64,000 bases of DNA from Notospermus geniculatus (taxonomy: Eukaryota > Nemertea > Pilidiophora > Heteronemertea > Lineidae), in contig NMRB01000471.1 in the NCBI GenBank assembly GCA_002633025.1, positions 53,648-117,647 of the forward strand, in the 5' to 3' direction. The notes beneath the pieces are model-generated. The model did not search any database and was not told where the DNA came from. It saw only the letters and a program-made list of their open reading frames with translations. Made by a program: the position numbers and the translations under genes. Within the stretch, counting starts at the first letter, position 1. The number at the start of each line of letters is the position of its first letter. Shown here one piece after another: positions 1 through 12,538 of this stretch.

Positions 1-61
1 TTGGGGGGGGGGGGGGGGTTACGCGGACTGTACTGTTTGTTCAATACGTCGCTAAAGTATA

Positions 62-504
62 AGGGTCGTTTAGACGACAGGTAAAAATCCACATTTAATC
101 CGATCGAATCCGATTGTGGTTCAAAATTCTTGCGTGTAAGCGCATTGTGGTCAAATGTGGATTTAAAATGAACCACCTATTTTGCTGGTCCCGAATGCAC
201 AATTGACCTCTTTAGACCACATTGGACCACATACGACCAGATTAAAATTCTCGTCTAAACGCAAATGAGACCCGAATTCAGATTCATCCTTCCTGCGCGC
301 ATGCGCATTGATGTGTTTTTTCTTCCTCCACTGACCGCACTCGCTGTGGAGAGTTCCACAAGGGTAATTTGAAGTCGGAATGTGACCAGATTGTAAACGC
401 TACCCAAAAAAACTAGAACACATCCGGTCCAGCATACGGGTCTATCAAATCGAATCGGATCTATTATCTGAATGTGTTTTTGGCTTGGTCGTCTAAACGG
501 CCCT
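62..504. mobile_element. TIR element (MITE-like), 3-bp target duplication
   Basis: The ends are inverted repeats: AGGGTCGTTTAGACGAC on the left, and its near-exact reverse complement ending CCCT on the right. The element is flanked on both sides by ATA (59-61 and 505-507), which fits a 3-bp target site duplication. The 155-codon open frame on the minus strand at 255-722 lies mostly inside the element and resembles no family I know, so I do not call it a gene. No transposase is visible. AGGG termini and 3-bp duplications recur at 21321 and 33706, which suggests one superfamily. Confidence 0.6.
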
Positions 505-1740
505 ATAATTAACTCTAACTTCAACATGGGCGAAGTGCCAAGCTTGGAAATATGCACAAAAGTCAGTGGTAAATAATCCGTGTCGCAGTTACCTAATGTT
601 AGGGTCACTTGAACAGCAAACACTCCAAGGTTGTGCCCAGTCAACTGGTAAATATTGTGTTTTGTGGTTTGAGGGTTAATCGCTGTGTTCACTTTATGGT
701 GTGTTTTGCACAGGCCTGGCACTTTGCCATGTTGAAGTTAGGGTGAACTAGAAATTGACTTACCAGTCAATTTGAAGACCGCCCTTGGAAATTGGGAGTT
801 CAACAGAGTGTACTGATTGAGAATTGGTATCGAATGGCTAAGCTTGGATGATGGGCGAGGTTATGGACAGGATCATAGACTTCTATGTAACATAAGAAAA
901 CTCAATAGAAGATGGACATTTAATTCAAAGCCAGAAAGGCACGTTTTATTTCATTGTTCATAATTGAACGAACTGTACAAAATATACTGGTAGGTCATCT
1001 AACATACATGTTGTGACATAGCTCGTGCTGCTCCTGTATCTATCATGACTGATGTTGACTGCAAGTACAAGTAACTTAGTTTGCGAATCATGTTTGAAGG
1101 TGAACATAAACGATGTATTTGTATTTCATTTTTCCGTCAGGGCTGACGCTATAGCATTATTGGCCCCGGTGAGTACGGAGGAGGCCATCACAAGCTACTC
1201 ATGTTCCTCACTTGGATGGGGTATTTTACTTGCCCTTGCAAAGACACAAAGTACAAGGCACCACGGCTGATACTGTCCCATGCGACACCTGTTTGAAGGT
1301 GATGTGTGCATTGTTCAGCATCAAGGAAGGTGGTACTACATACATATGATACCAGTATGTACTACTGGTAGTGCAAATCACATACATTGTCCTTGCCATG
1401 GTATGATTGTGATAGTGTGTCATGTGTTGCTTCTTTGGACAATTACTTTCTGAGATCATCAAATCATAGGACACTTAATATCAAGATGGATGCCTTGGAT
1501 GTTTTGGTGCATTTGTTCCAAAAAACTTTGGTCATTTTCATTCTGTAAAGAGAAAAGGAAGATGGTTTTGAGTATGAGGCAATAAGTATTAGTAATTCAG
1601 CACATGACTTGCTTTGACACCAGAAAAAGAGCATAGTGATGCGTTGATAGTATAGCAGTAGTGCACTGCACGTACATCATTCACACAGTACAGATGTATT
1701 GACGTGACACTTTCTGATATTCTTTCATCACAGTCTTTTA
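505..1740. other. No supported gene
   Basis: Non-coding as far as I can read. A minus-strand AATAAA lies near 945-950 (TTTATT on the plus strand). It could be the poly(A) signal of a minus-strand gene such as CDAN1, but no terminal coding exon was found next to it. Confidence 0.4.
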
Positions 1741-1741
1741 G

Positions 1742-2624
1742 CTACGTGGGAGGTACACTCAATAATTCAGTGGTCTCGGCCTCCGCTCGAAGCTGTCACC
1801 CTCAACCACTGAAACATTTGGTGCCAAAGTCCGTTTCTGAACACCAGATGTCACTACCAGTTGTTGACGAAAGCGCGGGATCAACCAGCCAATGACCGAT
1901 CCCCTTTCAAACAACCTTAGGCGGTGTTGTTTCTATGGACGCAATCACAGCAATCAAAAGAATGCTGAAGGCATATACTTACACCGCTGTATTGTCCCAC
2001 ATCGGGTCGTATGTGACGTTGAGTATGTTGACTTTTCATTTCGCAGTGAATGTATTCCAAAAAGTGGTGCAAAATAACACGAACAGTCCGGAATATGCCA
2101 CGATACTTGTCACGTGACCAAAGCGGCCAATAAGAAAATGTTTCATGTTTTCCCCTAGTTACGTGAAATACTGGTCGCTGATTAGTTGATGACATTTTGC
2201 GCCATCTAGTGTTCAGAAACATGATTAGGCCTCATCTGTGCCAGTGGTTGAGAGCGTATAACTAGTATTAAGCTCGAGGCCACTGGGGACGAGTGTAGGC
2301 CTACGTGGGAGGTGGTATGAAGTGATTCAAATCGTACTTCGCGATCGCAAAAATCGATGATTAATACACTGACAGTCCATAAACATCACCAAAACATTAT
2401 CATGGGGCCCTGTCCCATAATTCCCCCTTCTATTGTCTCGACGGTCACGTGCCAGTAATTGACCAATCAGCGCGGGGTTGGGCCAGGGTTGCATGATAAT
2501 GTTTTGGTGATATCTTATGGACTGTCAGTGTATTAATCATCGATTTTTTGCAATTGCGAAGACGATCGGTGGTCAATAATTTATCGATTTGAATCACTTC
2601 ATAGTCATACCGCCTCCCACGTAG
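1742..2624. repeat. Nested inverted-repeat elements
   Basis: The string CTACGTGGGAGG occurs at 1742 and 2301 and in reverse complement ending at 2624. The arms at 2301 to about 2410 and about 2490-2624 are near-complementary over roughly 110 bases and include TGAAGTGATTCAAATCG and TTAATACACTGACAGTCCAT with their complements. A second, more diverged inverted pair spans about 1742-1875 and 2190-2310. The layout is that of foldback elements or MITEs inserted into one another. No coding capacity is visible. Confidence 0.6.
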
Positions 2625-3214
2625 CTAGTAGTTTAGGCGCATCTGGCTTTTGGAAGTTACTTTTATTGACCAATGTTTACATAAAATGCACACCATGCAC
2701 TTCACAATGTATTGTAAGTGTACAGCGGCGGCGCTGATGTTTGGGCCCTTTCCGCCTGGCTGGCTTCACACGTGCTAGGTCATGTAGGTAGGTGCGATAA
2801 GGCCTATGCTAAGGGCAGGCCTAGCCTAGCAAGCCCCTTTTCTGATTCAAAATTCAGCATTCACTGGAGTGGATTCAGCAGTTCAGTTCAGCAGTGGCAG
2901 TGCCAGCACTGCAGCAGACAGTGCCAGAGTGGTAAGTCATGGACAGATGAGATGGATGGAGTGGACAGCCACAGCACAGTGGTGTTAACGATTCACGATT
3001 CATGATGTGATTCACCCGTCGCGGCGGCCCCATGCTCATGCATGTAGCCTAGGCCTAATTTTTGTAAGCGGTGGCTCACGCAGAAGACGCATTCATTCAT
3101 CATTATGCATGTCATGTGCATGCACACGTGTGTAACGTCTCGTACTGTGCTGTGTGTAGGCCTGCCTCAACAGCTCATGGCCGCCGGCCCTCCGACATCC
3201 GTGAAGTTCGGGGG

Positions 3215-3320
3215 TCAAGTATGGTATAGCGGGCCAAGCCATGGGAAGTGACACATCTCCATACATTGCCGCTTATTCCGAGTGCACTTCCCACGACTTG
3301 GCCCGCTATACCATACTTGA
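3215..3320. repeat. Short foldback palindrome, 36-nt arms
   Basis: Arm 3215-3250 pairs with arm 3285-3320. The outer pair is TCAAGTATGGTATAGCGGGC with its exact complement, and the inner part carries a few mismatches. A 34-base loop separates the arms. It is probably a small non-autonomous element. Confidence 0.6.
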
Positions 3321-3965
3321 GCCAAGTTCGGTCCCATCAACGGTCTTTATTCAACAATACCGCGTCGATAAGTGCCGTAAAAACTTGTTGATTGGAACTC
3401 GGATATGCATACCTACCTCGTATGGTACTCAAGATTCAAAATGAACACTTGCCAATAGTGTCGACAATTTTCAATTAGGCTAATCGGTAAAAAATATTCG
3501 CACATGGAACTTATAGCGGAAGCCGTAACTGGTATCACTACTGCGCATGATCGAAAAACGAGCTCGAGTCAGCCCGATCGATAAACCGAACACTGTCCTC
3601 ATTAAAAATACTAGTGCAAGCTGCCCAGAAGACCGGGTACCAGTCTACCGATCGAACGCATGCGAGTCAATCCGGGTTCAAATGGAACGATGACGTAGCA
3701 GGGGAATTCCAACAAACGAGTGAGCCTGCGTAACTTCTATATTGGGCTCGGGGATTACCTCATCGGCGAGTTGTGTTTTAGGCGATAAACTCGCAAAATA
3801 CGCATGAAATGATTACGGATTGGGCCAGTTAACGAACTTGAGCTCTATTTTATATAGATGTAGACATCCCTGTAAGTCTTAAGCTGATAGATGGCATATT
3901 TCTTAACGTATCGCTCGGAAACCAAATGTTGGTCACAGACATTCAGAGAAACTCAGTAAAACCAA

Positions 3966-3999
3966 TGAAGACCGCCACCTGTGAGGTGGTGGCGGTCTT
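3966..3999. repeat. GC-rich perfect hairpin
   Basis: AAGACCGCCACC is followed by an 8-base loop and its exact complement GGTGGTGGCGGTCTT. It lies within about 15 bases of the 5' splice site of the last CDAN1 exon I could identify (minus strand, donor at 4007-4012). It could affect splicing of that intron, or it may be a tiny element. Confidence 0.5.
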
Positions 4000-4012
4000 A
4001 ATCATGACTTAC

Positions 4013-7000
4013 TGTGCAGCATGACTGATTCCATCAAGCCGTGCTTTCTCTGCCAAACCGACACAGGAAGTCACGAGCTTCCCACTCAGACAAACCTGAA
4101 AGATACAGCGATATTGCCGCAATGAGAGATAGAGATTCCAACAACCATGGCTGAAAGTGGAGGTCAGTCGTTTCTCCCCATGGAGGACATCCTTACCTTA
4201 GTCTCGTGATTGTACTGCCCCTCGACCAGACCCTCCACCAGCTCTGTGATCCTCACATTCCCCATCCCGATGTAATCTGGTAATACTTTAGCACGGAATC
4301 TCTTGATATAGTTAGACGAGACCCTGTCGGCTACAAACTCAACACACTTCTTCATCGAGGCAGGGTGATTGTGGAAGAAGTTCTCCTCGAGTTGTGCCTG
4401 CAAAATTGGACAAATTTTCATGCTGAATTATGATGCCACAAGGTTTGTCTACTAAAACAAACGATTCAAGAGGAAGCGAATTCGTATATTTTGGCTGGAG
4501 TGATCAACATACCTGGATTTGTTTCTCGCTGACTGACAAGTGAGCCTCTGAATCAGCTGAGACTGGTGTAATCTTCCTGATCTGGTTATTCCGATTGGAG
4601 ACACCGATGGCAAACTCAACGAGCAACGAACGAACTTCTCCTGAATATAGATCAACATGAGACAATGAATGCAGGGACAGAATGGAGCCACAAACCAAGA
4701 CATGGTATTCAACGGGTGGGGAAGCAAGCCATCAGAGACACACATTTATGGGCAGTCTTCAGTAATCAGCCGAGTTCAATCTGAGGATACCCTGACTGTC
4801 TGCCAGGCCCCAGACATGACACAGGACCACTGAGGCCCCTTAGATTTCTGACAGCAGTTACTATGTATGAAAGGAAACATGAGTTCAATCGAGGACCACC
4901 TGACGTCTGGTCAGACATCCACGACACTTGGTGCTGGTGGCCGTCTGTTTAACTCACCCAGATAAGGACAACAGGTATAGAGGAGCTGACGGTCAACAAG
5001 ATCCAAACTGTCCTGAAAAGAGAAGATAATCTAGAAATACAATGAATTTTCATGGTACGAGAGCAGATTTTAAGGTGATTTGATCTCAGGTTCCAGCCAG
5101 TTTCAAATCCAAGTGGCTACCTGTGTAGCCTTGAAGTTAAAAGATCGTCTCTGATCCCCGTCAGTCACAACTTCAACAGATGGAACCGTATGAACATTGG
5201 CTAAAAGACAACAACTTACCAGTGCTGTGTCTGAATCAGGGGATTCACTTGGTAAGTTTTCCAGTTCAGCGATATCATAGGAGAAGAAAAGACCGTCCGG
5301 GAAAACGGGAATCTGAAACAGACGAATTTTCAATGAGTCAGAGTTAAAACGTCTCCTCCTCCTACTACTTTCAACAGTATCAATGATAAGTGCCGAAGAG
5401 GACCAGGTGCAGGAGATGATGAGACAGCAGTGACTTCGTGGCTTCACTCAGATGATGTTATTTCTTGAATAAGTGATGAGAGGTGTTGATTTTTGCCTGT
5501 GGAAACATCAGCCAGCGCATGGCTGGTTGACAGACAATGCACCCAGTTTACACTCACCTCAAATAACCATCCCAGTAAAACAATGACTAACAACAGGCCG
5601 AGGTGGCTTTGTTTCCCGTCGAACTCTTCTTTACAGCGTCTAGAATGGAGATAAGAATGTCATTTGTCCTAAGAAACAATCAAGTGTAACATTGGATCGA
5701 GGGGCGACACTGTGCTGCGCTTGTCAACGCCAACGTTCCAAACATCTGACATTCAAATGAATGCAATGTTATTTGAGCACGGAAAGAAATATCTTACAGA
5801 AAATTGCATCTACACATGGCTGACATGAAGTGACTTTGCTTACTTGTATATCTGAATAAGTAGCACCACAACTGCCTTGAAGTAGTCCAGGGAGATGGCC
5901 ACAGGGTCTGACATGCTCAGATACTCCACAACCCAGGGGACTGTGATCACGATGCGTCGATCACGCACACAACAACGTAGAAAACACAACAGATCGATCT
6001 GGAAACACTGAAAATAGGATCGATGTAGATGTAAGAACTGTTAACGTCGAGAACAGGACAGGTAAGCAGTCAAATGGAACATATCCGAGTAGGGTCAGCC
6101 GACACATGACAGAGAACATGCCGAGGGCTCACCCTTGATGTATTTTCTTTGAATTCCCTCCAATATTCATCAATAACGAGGACATGATTACCTGGGTAAG
6201 ATTCCGAGTTTCTATCACAGATGTCACAATCTCCTCGGGAAGTTTTTCTGGTGTTTGGTAAGGAAGGAATGCGATGAAGCCGAGGAACTTTCCCAGGAGT
6301 CGGAGGGTGAGGAGAGTACTCACAAATACATCTTTACTCTCCTGAAAAAGATGACAAATCAAGTTAGTAAAATGAATCCTCAGAGCTGTCAATCACAGAT
6401 GATCATGGTACTTTGGTGAGCTGCTGGACATGATGGGCCAATGGACTTATGAACTAAGGATTCTGATCTATTACATGTACTGTACCTGATCGACAGTCCC
6501 ATCTTGAGTGTCAGCCTCGGGGAGAGGTAGCTGGATGTAGTTCAGCTGAAAATACAAAGACACATTTCGTTTCCACATCCAACTGCTGCAATCAATACTG
6601 GGACAGTAGAGGGACTATTGTTTCTTTCTCATTACCTGATGGCCAAGACCATCGAGACTGCATCAAAACCAGGACACTGTAGCACTTTGTGGTCAAACTT
6701 GTGTGCTTGATGGGGCAGAGAAAACCTGGTATCTTAACTCCGGTTTTGTTTGTGAGACCAGTAGGACCCCGACGGTGAATGAATCAGGAACTTGTTGTCA
6801 GCAAGCTGAGAGAAAAACTGGACTCACCTCGCTTATCTTACCATACATGCTATCACTCAGGTGCCTGTAGAATGTATAGTTACATGAAACGATAATGAAC
6901 GTGCGGAAGAACTTCTGACATCCTGGGAACGAGGGTGGAGGGGACGGCCCGTTCACGCTATAAGGGGTGATGAATCGTTCCTGGAGCCTGAGAGAATGAA

Positions 7001-10000
7001 AAGGGAAGAATTCATTGAGTAAGGAGGCAATGAACCTCTTCTCTTTGATAAGCTGTGACTTTATACTCGAGGTGATGCAGGCCAAGCACAGTTCCATCCA
7101 TGAGTACATCCATTACCAGCAGAGGCCCCCATATCATGGGCAGCTGAAATTGGAATGACTGAACCAGACCACTGAAGAAAGGCCTGATCAACATGGACAA
7201 ATCTGATGGACTGTTGGCACCCCATTTTTACGAGTCTGCCATAGTAAATTCAGACAGATACCTTTCTTCAGACATGTGCTTACCTCTTGAATTTCTCTGG
7301 ATTTGTCTGTTTGAGTTTGGCCAGGAGAGCTACATTGTCTTCTCCACCTTCAAGTCGAAGGCTGCTGTCACCTTTACACATCTGTAGAAGAAAACATTCA
7401 ACATCAAATGAACTCTAACAAACACACATGCAAGTTTGAACTTGGAGCACAGAGATGGTCTGTCAATCCTGCATTGATGAGATTTGGAGTGGTACTACCA
7501 GTACCGGTCATACCACTGTGACCGCTCATCACTTACCTCAATCAACTGGGACTGAAAAAGCCTGGCAAAGTGAACATGATTGGAGAGTTCAGAGCCACAG
7601 TTGACCAATGCCTGTATTCTTCCTGTCATCTGATCCTGCATCGACCAATCAGGGTTCAGATGATTCTCCTCCCATTCTCGAAGAAGTTCGTAGAAAATGT
7701 CTCTGAAATGAGCACATGTGAGACGGGTGAGGATCCAACACATGTGAGACGGGTGAGGATCCAACAAGCAGCTTTATCAATCCATCTGTAAACTTGAAAA
7801 TTTTTCTTCCCAATTTATCTTTAACTTCAACTCTGTCAGCCTCTAACATGTGAGAACTGAACAACAAATATGAAGATTTACCTTTGTTTCTTGAAGAGAT
7901 GGAAGGATCTATCACTAGGGAAGTTCCTTTTGTTATCAGTGTCTGCTTGGAATGAGATTCGATTGTGGATGGCGGAGGTTTGGGATGATCGGGGGACCTG
8001 TAAATGGACGACCGACATGCTGAGTACAGAACGGAGGGGATGTCAAAATTAACAGAGCTTTCAGAAGCAAAGGGAGCGTGAGGGCTATCATCATTCATCA
8101 AGAGCACTAACACTGTAACATTCAGCCAAGCTGAAATGGATGAACACTGCCATCTCAGCACCAGTTACTTGGACAATGCCCTCAAAAACTCAACGTGTTC
8201 TACTTGGAAACCACTGGACAGAGCAGATGGACAGAAAGCCAAAATCAACACTTCTATGGTGGTCGCCTGTTCTCACCTTCACAGATGTTGTCTCAAACGC
8301 CGCAGACACTGCCTCCAGGAGAGAGGGAGAGAAGCTCGACACCCTTGGGTTGTCAACTAGGAGTCGTAACGCTGAACGATCAAGTAACATGAGGAACTGT
8401 TTCTGTCTCTCAAGGACATTTGTAGCAAAGTAAACAGTGTTATGGACGGTGTTGAAATACACCATCTCATCTTCATCTGAAATGGAAAGCAGATTCTGTC
8501 AGACTTCGGCACCTTACAGGTGACCTGTTCAACAGCCAGCTGAGTGTCAGCCATGCTGTACATCAAGACCAGAACAACAGGCCGCATCATCAAGGCGAAA
8601 GATCATACCGGTACTTACCAGCACCAACAGTCGTGATAGGCTGACCCTCTTCTACGGAGACCCTCACTGTCAACAGCTGCACAAGGAAGTACAACTCAAC
8701 AGTAATGTTTGACACAAGAGCTTCTGAAAATACATGATCTACGGTAATTATGATTTGATCAAAATAAGAAGTCGTTTGAGGTCATGTATTTGACTTTCAA
8801 TCCCACAACAACCCTGATTACCCAAAATATAACGAAGTTTTAAACTTTGTTTATGAAGGCTCACATTTAGTCATTTGTTTTTTTACTCACCATTCAGAAT
8901 ACGAGAATAAACATTGATGAGAATATCAAGTTTGTCCTGATGCATCACCTCATTTCGATCAGCCACAATCAGATCAGTCACGCTAGACAACCGTTGGAGT
9001 CTTGTCTTCGTCGGTGTTGAAAGATTTGGACTGTTTCTTCCCGATGATTGACACGTTTCAGCGACACTTGAAATCGTTTCATTCCTTTTGGCTATAATCT
9101 CCTTTCTGTAAGAGAAAACAAACTTCTTGATTTCAGGAACATACCGTACTTGTCTGTGTTTGTGAGATCACAAAGCTGGCCTTGTAGGAACAATGCTCAA
9201 AGCTGGTTGAAATCACAGAACTGCCACCATACATGAAGATGATTAGTTGCATTGGATTCACATGAAGACAGTCGACTGGCTGCTTTCAAACACAGCCACT
9301 GGTAAATAACTGCTACATACCGGATAATCTCTCTCTCCTCATCAAAGTCCACAGTCCTCACTTCTGGGTTCCTGAATGCAGGATTAATATCAGTGGTCTT
9401 TTCTAAAGGCCTTGTTTCTATAGTGGTTAGGGAGATTCGCTTTCCTCCAGTGTTTGGTGTTGACGTATGGTTATGTTTGATGGGTGTTGGCGTGATCCGT
9501 CGGGATGGTGTGGCGCTAGCATGATTGGGGGTTGTTCTGAAGAAAAAGGAAAATATTAGAGGCCTACTTTGTCAACAGAACTTCATTATCATTTCTTAAC
9601 AAATTACATGTACCACAGACATTTGCCAAACATGAGATTTCAAGACAATCAATTTAGGGAAGAGATGAATGGACTCACGTGGTAGTTGAAGATTGTCCTG
9701 TCTCTGCTGTGACGGAACCAGCGGGGGAACCAGGTCCAGAGTTCACTGGTGGAAAATCATCCAGGTTATGAAGACTGAACACAGGTGGACTAGAAATGGG
9801 AGTTAGTTTCATTGCTCTGGTGGCATTTTCACTGCTACTAACACCAGACTTCTTGCCCTTGCCACCAGATCGTCTCTGCAGGGCTGGTGAAGGGGTCAGT
9901 GATCCATTATTTGTCTCCTTTTTACTCCAATGAGGACTCTTCTTCTTCCGATAGTCCCCACTATCAGGAGTAGACAGAAAATCACCAAGCGTTTGTTTAT

Positions 10001-11071
10001 ATTTGAACCGTTGATGATCAGGAGTGACATGACTCGGTGAAGGCTTTTGTTGCCCCCTCTGAATGCGTTCATTTTGGGGGCTGATCCGATTATAAGCTGC
10101 CTTCTGCAGGCCTTGTGTACTCTTTTTGTTTGACCACTCTAACAGACTTGGTGAATCCAATGAGGAATTAGGTGATGCTAAACTAAATACATCAGGACGC
10201 CCTGATTTATTTTCCAAAGGACTTGATGTAAAGAGTTGCACTCTATTACCACTGGTTTTTCTTGATTTATTAGTATGTGATTCATGTTTTGAAGTATCAC
10301 ATCTGTTCTTCAACTTGATGTTTGTGGGTGTTTTGACGGGGGATGGATTGGACGCATTGCTGCTCTGAAGGATAGGAAGACTTTGATCCCGTAGGTAGTT
10401 GAGGAAAAATGGCACAAATTCTGTCCGCAGTTTGGCATATGGGTCAAGTTCACAGCACAGTTCGTTCTGAAAATGAAGACAAAAAACGTTAGGCCCTACC
10501 TTATTATAAAATACATCATAGGCTACCAGTAGGCCCCTGGCCTGCTATGACGGTCGACGCAAAGGATATTAGGCCTATTAAGCTTAGCTAGTAGGCCTAT
10601 GGCCGGGGGGGGGCAAAAAAATGCGCAACCCCACCGACCAACCCACCACCACATCCACATCCACGTCACCACCCACGCACCATCACAACACAACCACAGC
10701 ACAGAACTCTGAGAAACTGACACTGGATGTTACATCACGATTAATACCAGGCACCAGAGCAGAGGGATGGCACTGGATGCTGGACATGCACACTACACAG
10801 TGCAGTGCAGTACACCATGTACATAGCCTACATGCACAGACATGCAGGTGGCACTGCACTCTCTGCTGACTGATGAAAAGTGACACGAAGTCATCGATAT
10901 CTTTCAAAACGTATGGAAGACAGGTAAAGAGTAAACATGTCTAGAACATTCACGACAGAAATATTATCTGGTTTAACCAAGGCATACATCTTTGCTTGTT
11001 TTATATAGCCACGGAATCAACAAACTTGGTGAAGTCTGCTCTTTTAGCAGCACTTCGAGAATGGCGGCCAT
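4013..11071 (-). CDS. CDAN1: Codanin-1 (CDAN1), 19 coding exons, 3' end not found
   Basis: Codanin-1 binds the histone chaperone ASF1 and limits its nuclear supply; in vertebrates it is needed for erythroblast chromatin. Coding exons, minus strand: 11071-10988, 10466-9679, 9536-9321, 9105-8891, 8723-8619, 8476-8277, 7997-7882, 7702-7537, 7381-7284, 6987-6828, 6545-6486, 6341-6192, 5998-5844, 5639-5558, 5312-5220, 5012-4958, 4640-4513, 4397-4197, 4095-4013. All junctions are GT-AG and every phase agrees, giving about 1,051 residues. The start MAAILEVLLKEQ matches the family N-terminus. Other family landmarks are FVPFFLNYLRDQ, the ASF1-binding B-domain-like SRRITPTPI, RDIFYELLREWEENH, LRLLGKFLGFIAFLPY, ITVPWVVEYL, QLLYTCCPY and FFHNHPASMKKCVEFVADR. 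Human codanin-1 has 1,227 residues; some 200 C-terminal residues are not located here. Exons are short (55-216 nt) except the 788-nt low-complexity exon 2. The gene is divergent from the PLAT gene. Confidence 0.93.
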
Positions 11072-12538
11072 TTTTTGAAAAATCTCAAAACGAGGCAATA
11101 CTTCAAGCTCGTCCCCGTGAAAACCCGATCGACTCGTATCGGGTTCGATTTCGTACTCGCGCTTACACCGGACAGCGGAACCAGGCTATGGAACGATTAC
11201 GACTTTTCCAAATGAATCGTATTTCAATATTAACATTTTTATTAATAGTGATTAGAGTTTCAAAACGTTTGTTTTAGTTCATACTATCTAAATATATCAT
11301 ACTCATTATTTAATATTAGGACTATTGAGACTAACGTCTCTGAGGTTGTCGTAATGTTAATTGACTGCGACTGCTTTACGTCTCAATTTGGTTACCATGA
11401 TCATGATGATCTGATGATAAACATTCTGTAAATTTTCTGCTTGTTCGGGGTCCAGAAACCCTATTTTACCTCATCATAGGGTCCAGATGTGGTGCTGATA
11501 ACTGCAGGTGTGATACTTGGTGATCTCTTCACCTGTTCATTGCATATTATGACCCAGAGATTATGAATCTATGGTTTTAAACGTTGATGACAAGCGGGCC
11601 CAGCTGATTGTAGCTAGGCTAGGCCTATAGGCCTAAGTCATCATAAGTGTGAGTCATCATCAGGTCATCAATCATCATGATGATCATGGCCATCCATCCA
11701 TGCATGGGCCGGACCCCTGAGGCCCGAATGGCCAGCCCATGCCCATGACATGTATGAGTCAACTTTAGAATCCCTGGTCAGAAGTGGCACACAATCAATG
11801 GAGGGTCATGCTGCTAATTACCGTCCTCCACCGTCCACCACCGTCCTCCACCGTCCACCACCCTTTTTGTACTGTTATTGTACAGTCTTCCACCTCAATA
11901 TTTATTTAAAACATCTTTTCTTTCTTTCTCTCAAAAAATAATGTAAACCGCATCAGAATCGCTGAGAATATTCTGTTTTTTGTGATCGTCCACCACCACG
12001 ATTCTTCAATCAGCGCCACCCTCGGACGCCAATGGAACCAGGTTTGATGGCAATGTAGTTCTTGAACTCACCACCCGATGGTGGCGCTGACTGACGAATC
12101 GTGGTGGCCGATGAAAAAAAACAGAAAATTCTGTGATATTGTCAGCGATTTTGATGCGGTTTACATTATTGTTTCAGAGAGAGATAAAGAAAAGATGTTT
12201 TAAATAAATACTGAGGTGGAAAACTGTACAATAACAGTACAAAAAGGGTGGTGGACGGTGGAGGACGGTGGTAGACGGTGGTGGACGGTAATTAGCACGA
12301 CCGATCAATGGAAATCCTATTGTACTACAATCGTAACATTGCGGCTTATTCCGTCAATCGATGACCAAATTCCTTCCGACGATGCACGATGTCAATGACG
12401 TTTTCAACGTCACAACGCATGCGCTTTTGTGTTAAAAGTGAGTTGTTCCCCAGTGCCTCCATTGGGCACGCCGGTTCCCCATTAATTTAAATATGAAATC
12501 CACATTCACAGCTGCAAGACCGTGACAAATTGCCAAAA
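11072..12538. promoter_or_regulatory. Head-to-head intergenic region of CDAN1 and the PLAT gene
   Basis: The two start codons lie 1,467 bases apart on opposite strands, so both promoters must lie here or in unseen 5' exons. I see no clear TATA box next to either start. About a third of the interval is the foldback element at 11813-12296. Regulation by a shared promoter is inference. Confidence 0.5.
11813..12296. mobile_element. Foldback element with about 200-bp inverted arms
   Basis: It starts GCTAATTACCGTCC and ends with the complement GGACGGTAATTAGC. The arms pair over most of their length, including repeats of ACCGTCCACC, the block TACTGTTATTGTACAGT, and AATATTTATTTAAAACATCT with its complement. 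A spacer of about 50 bases separates the arms. Each end carries several tandem GGACGGTGGT units. No open frame for a transposase is present. Confidence 0.75.

Noticed and set aside
255-722. 155-codon minus-strand frame as a gene
   Set aside because: It starts outside and ends within a TIR element, with no recognisable domain.
3966-3999. Hairpin as a rho-independent terminator
   Set aside because: No T tract follows, and the setting is a spliced eukaryotic gene.
7012-7200. 62-codon minus-strand frame between CDAN1 exons
   Set aside because: Exon phases on either side join exactly without it, and the family has no equivalent segment; it is intronic.
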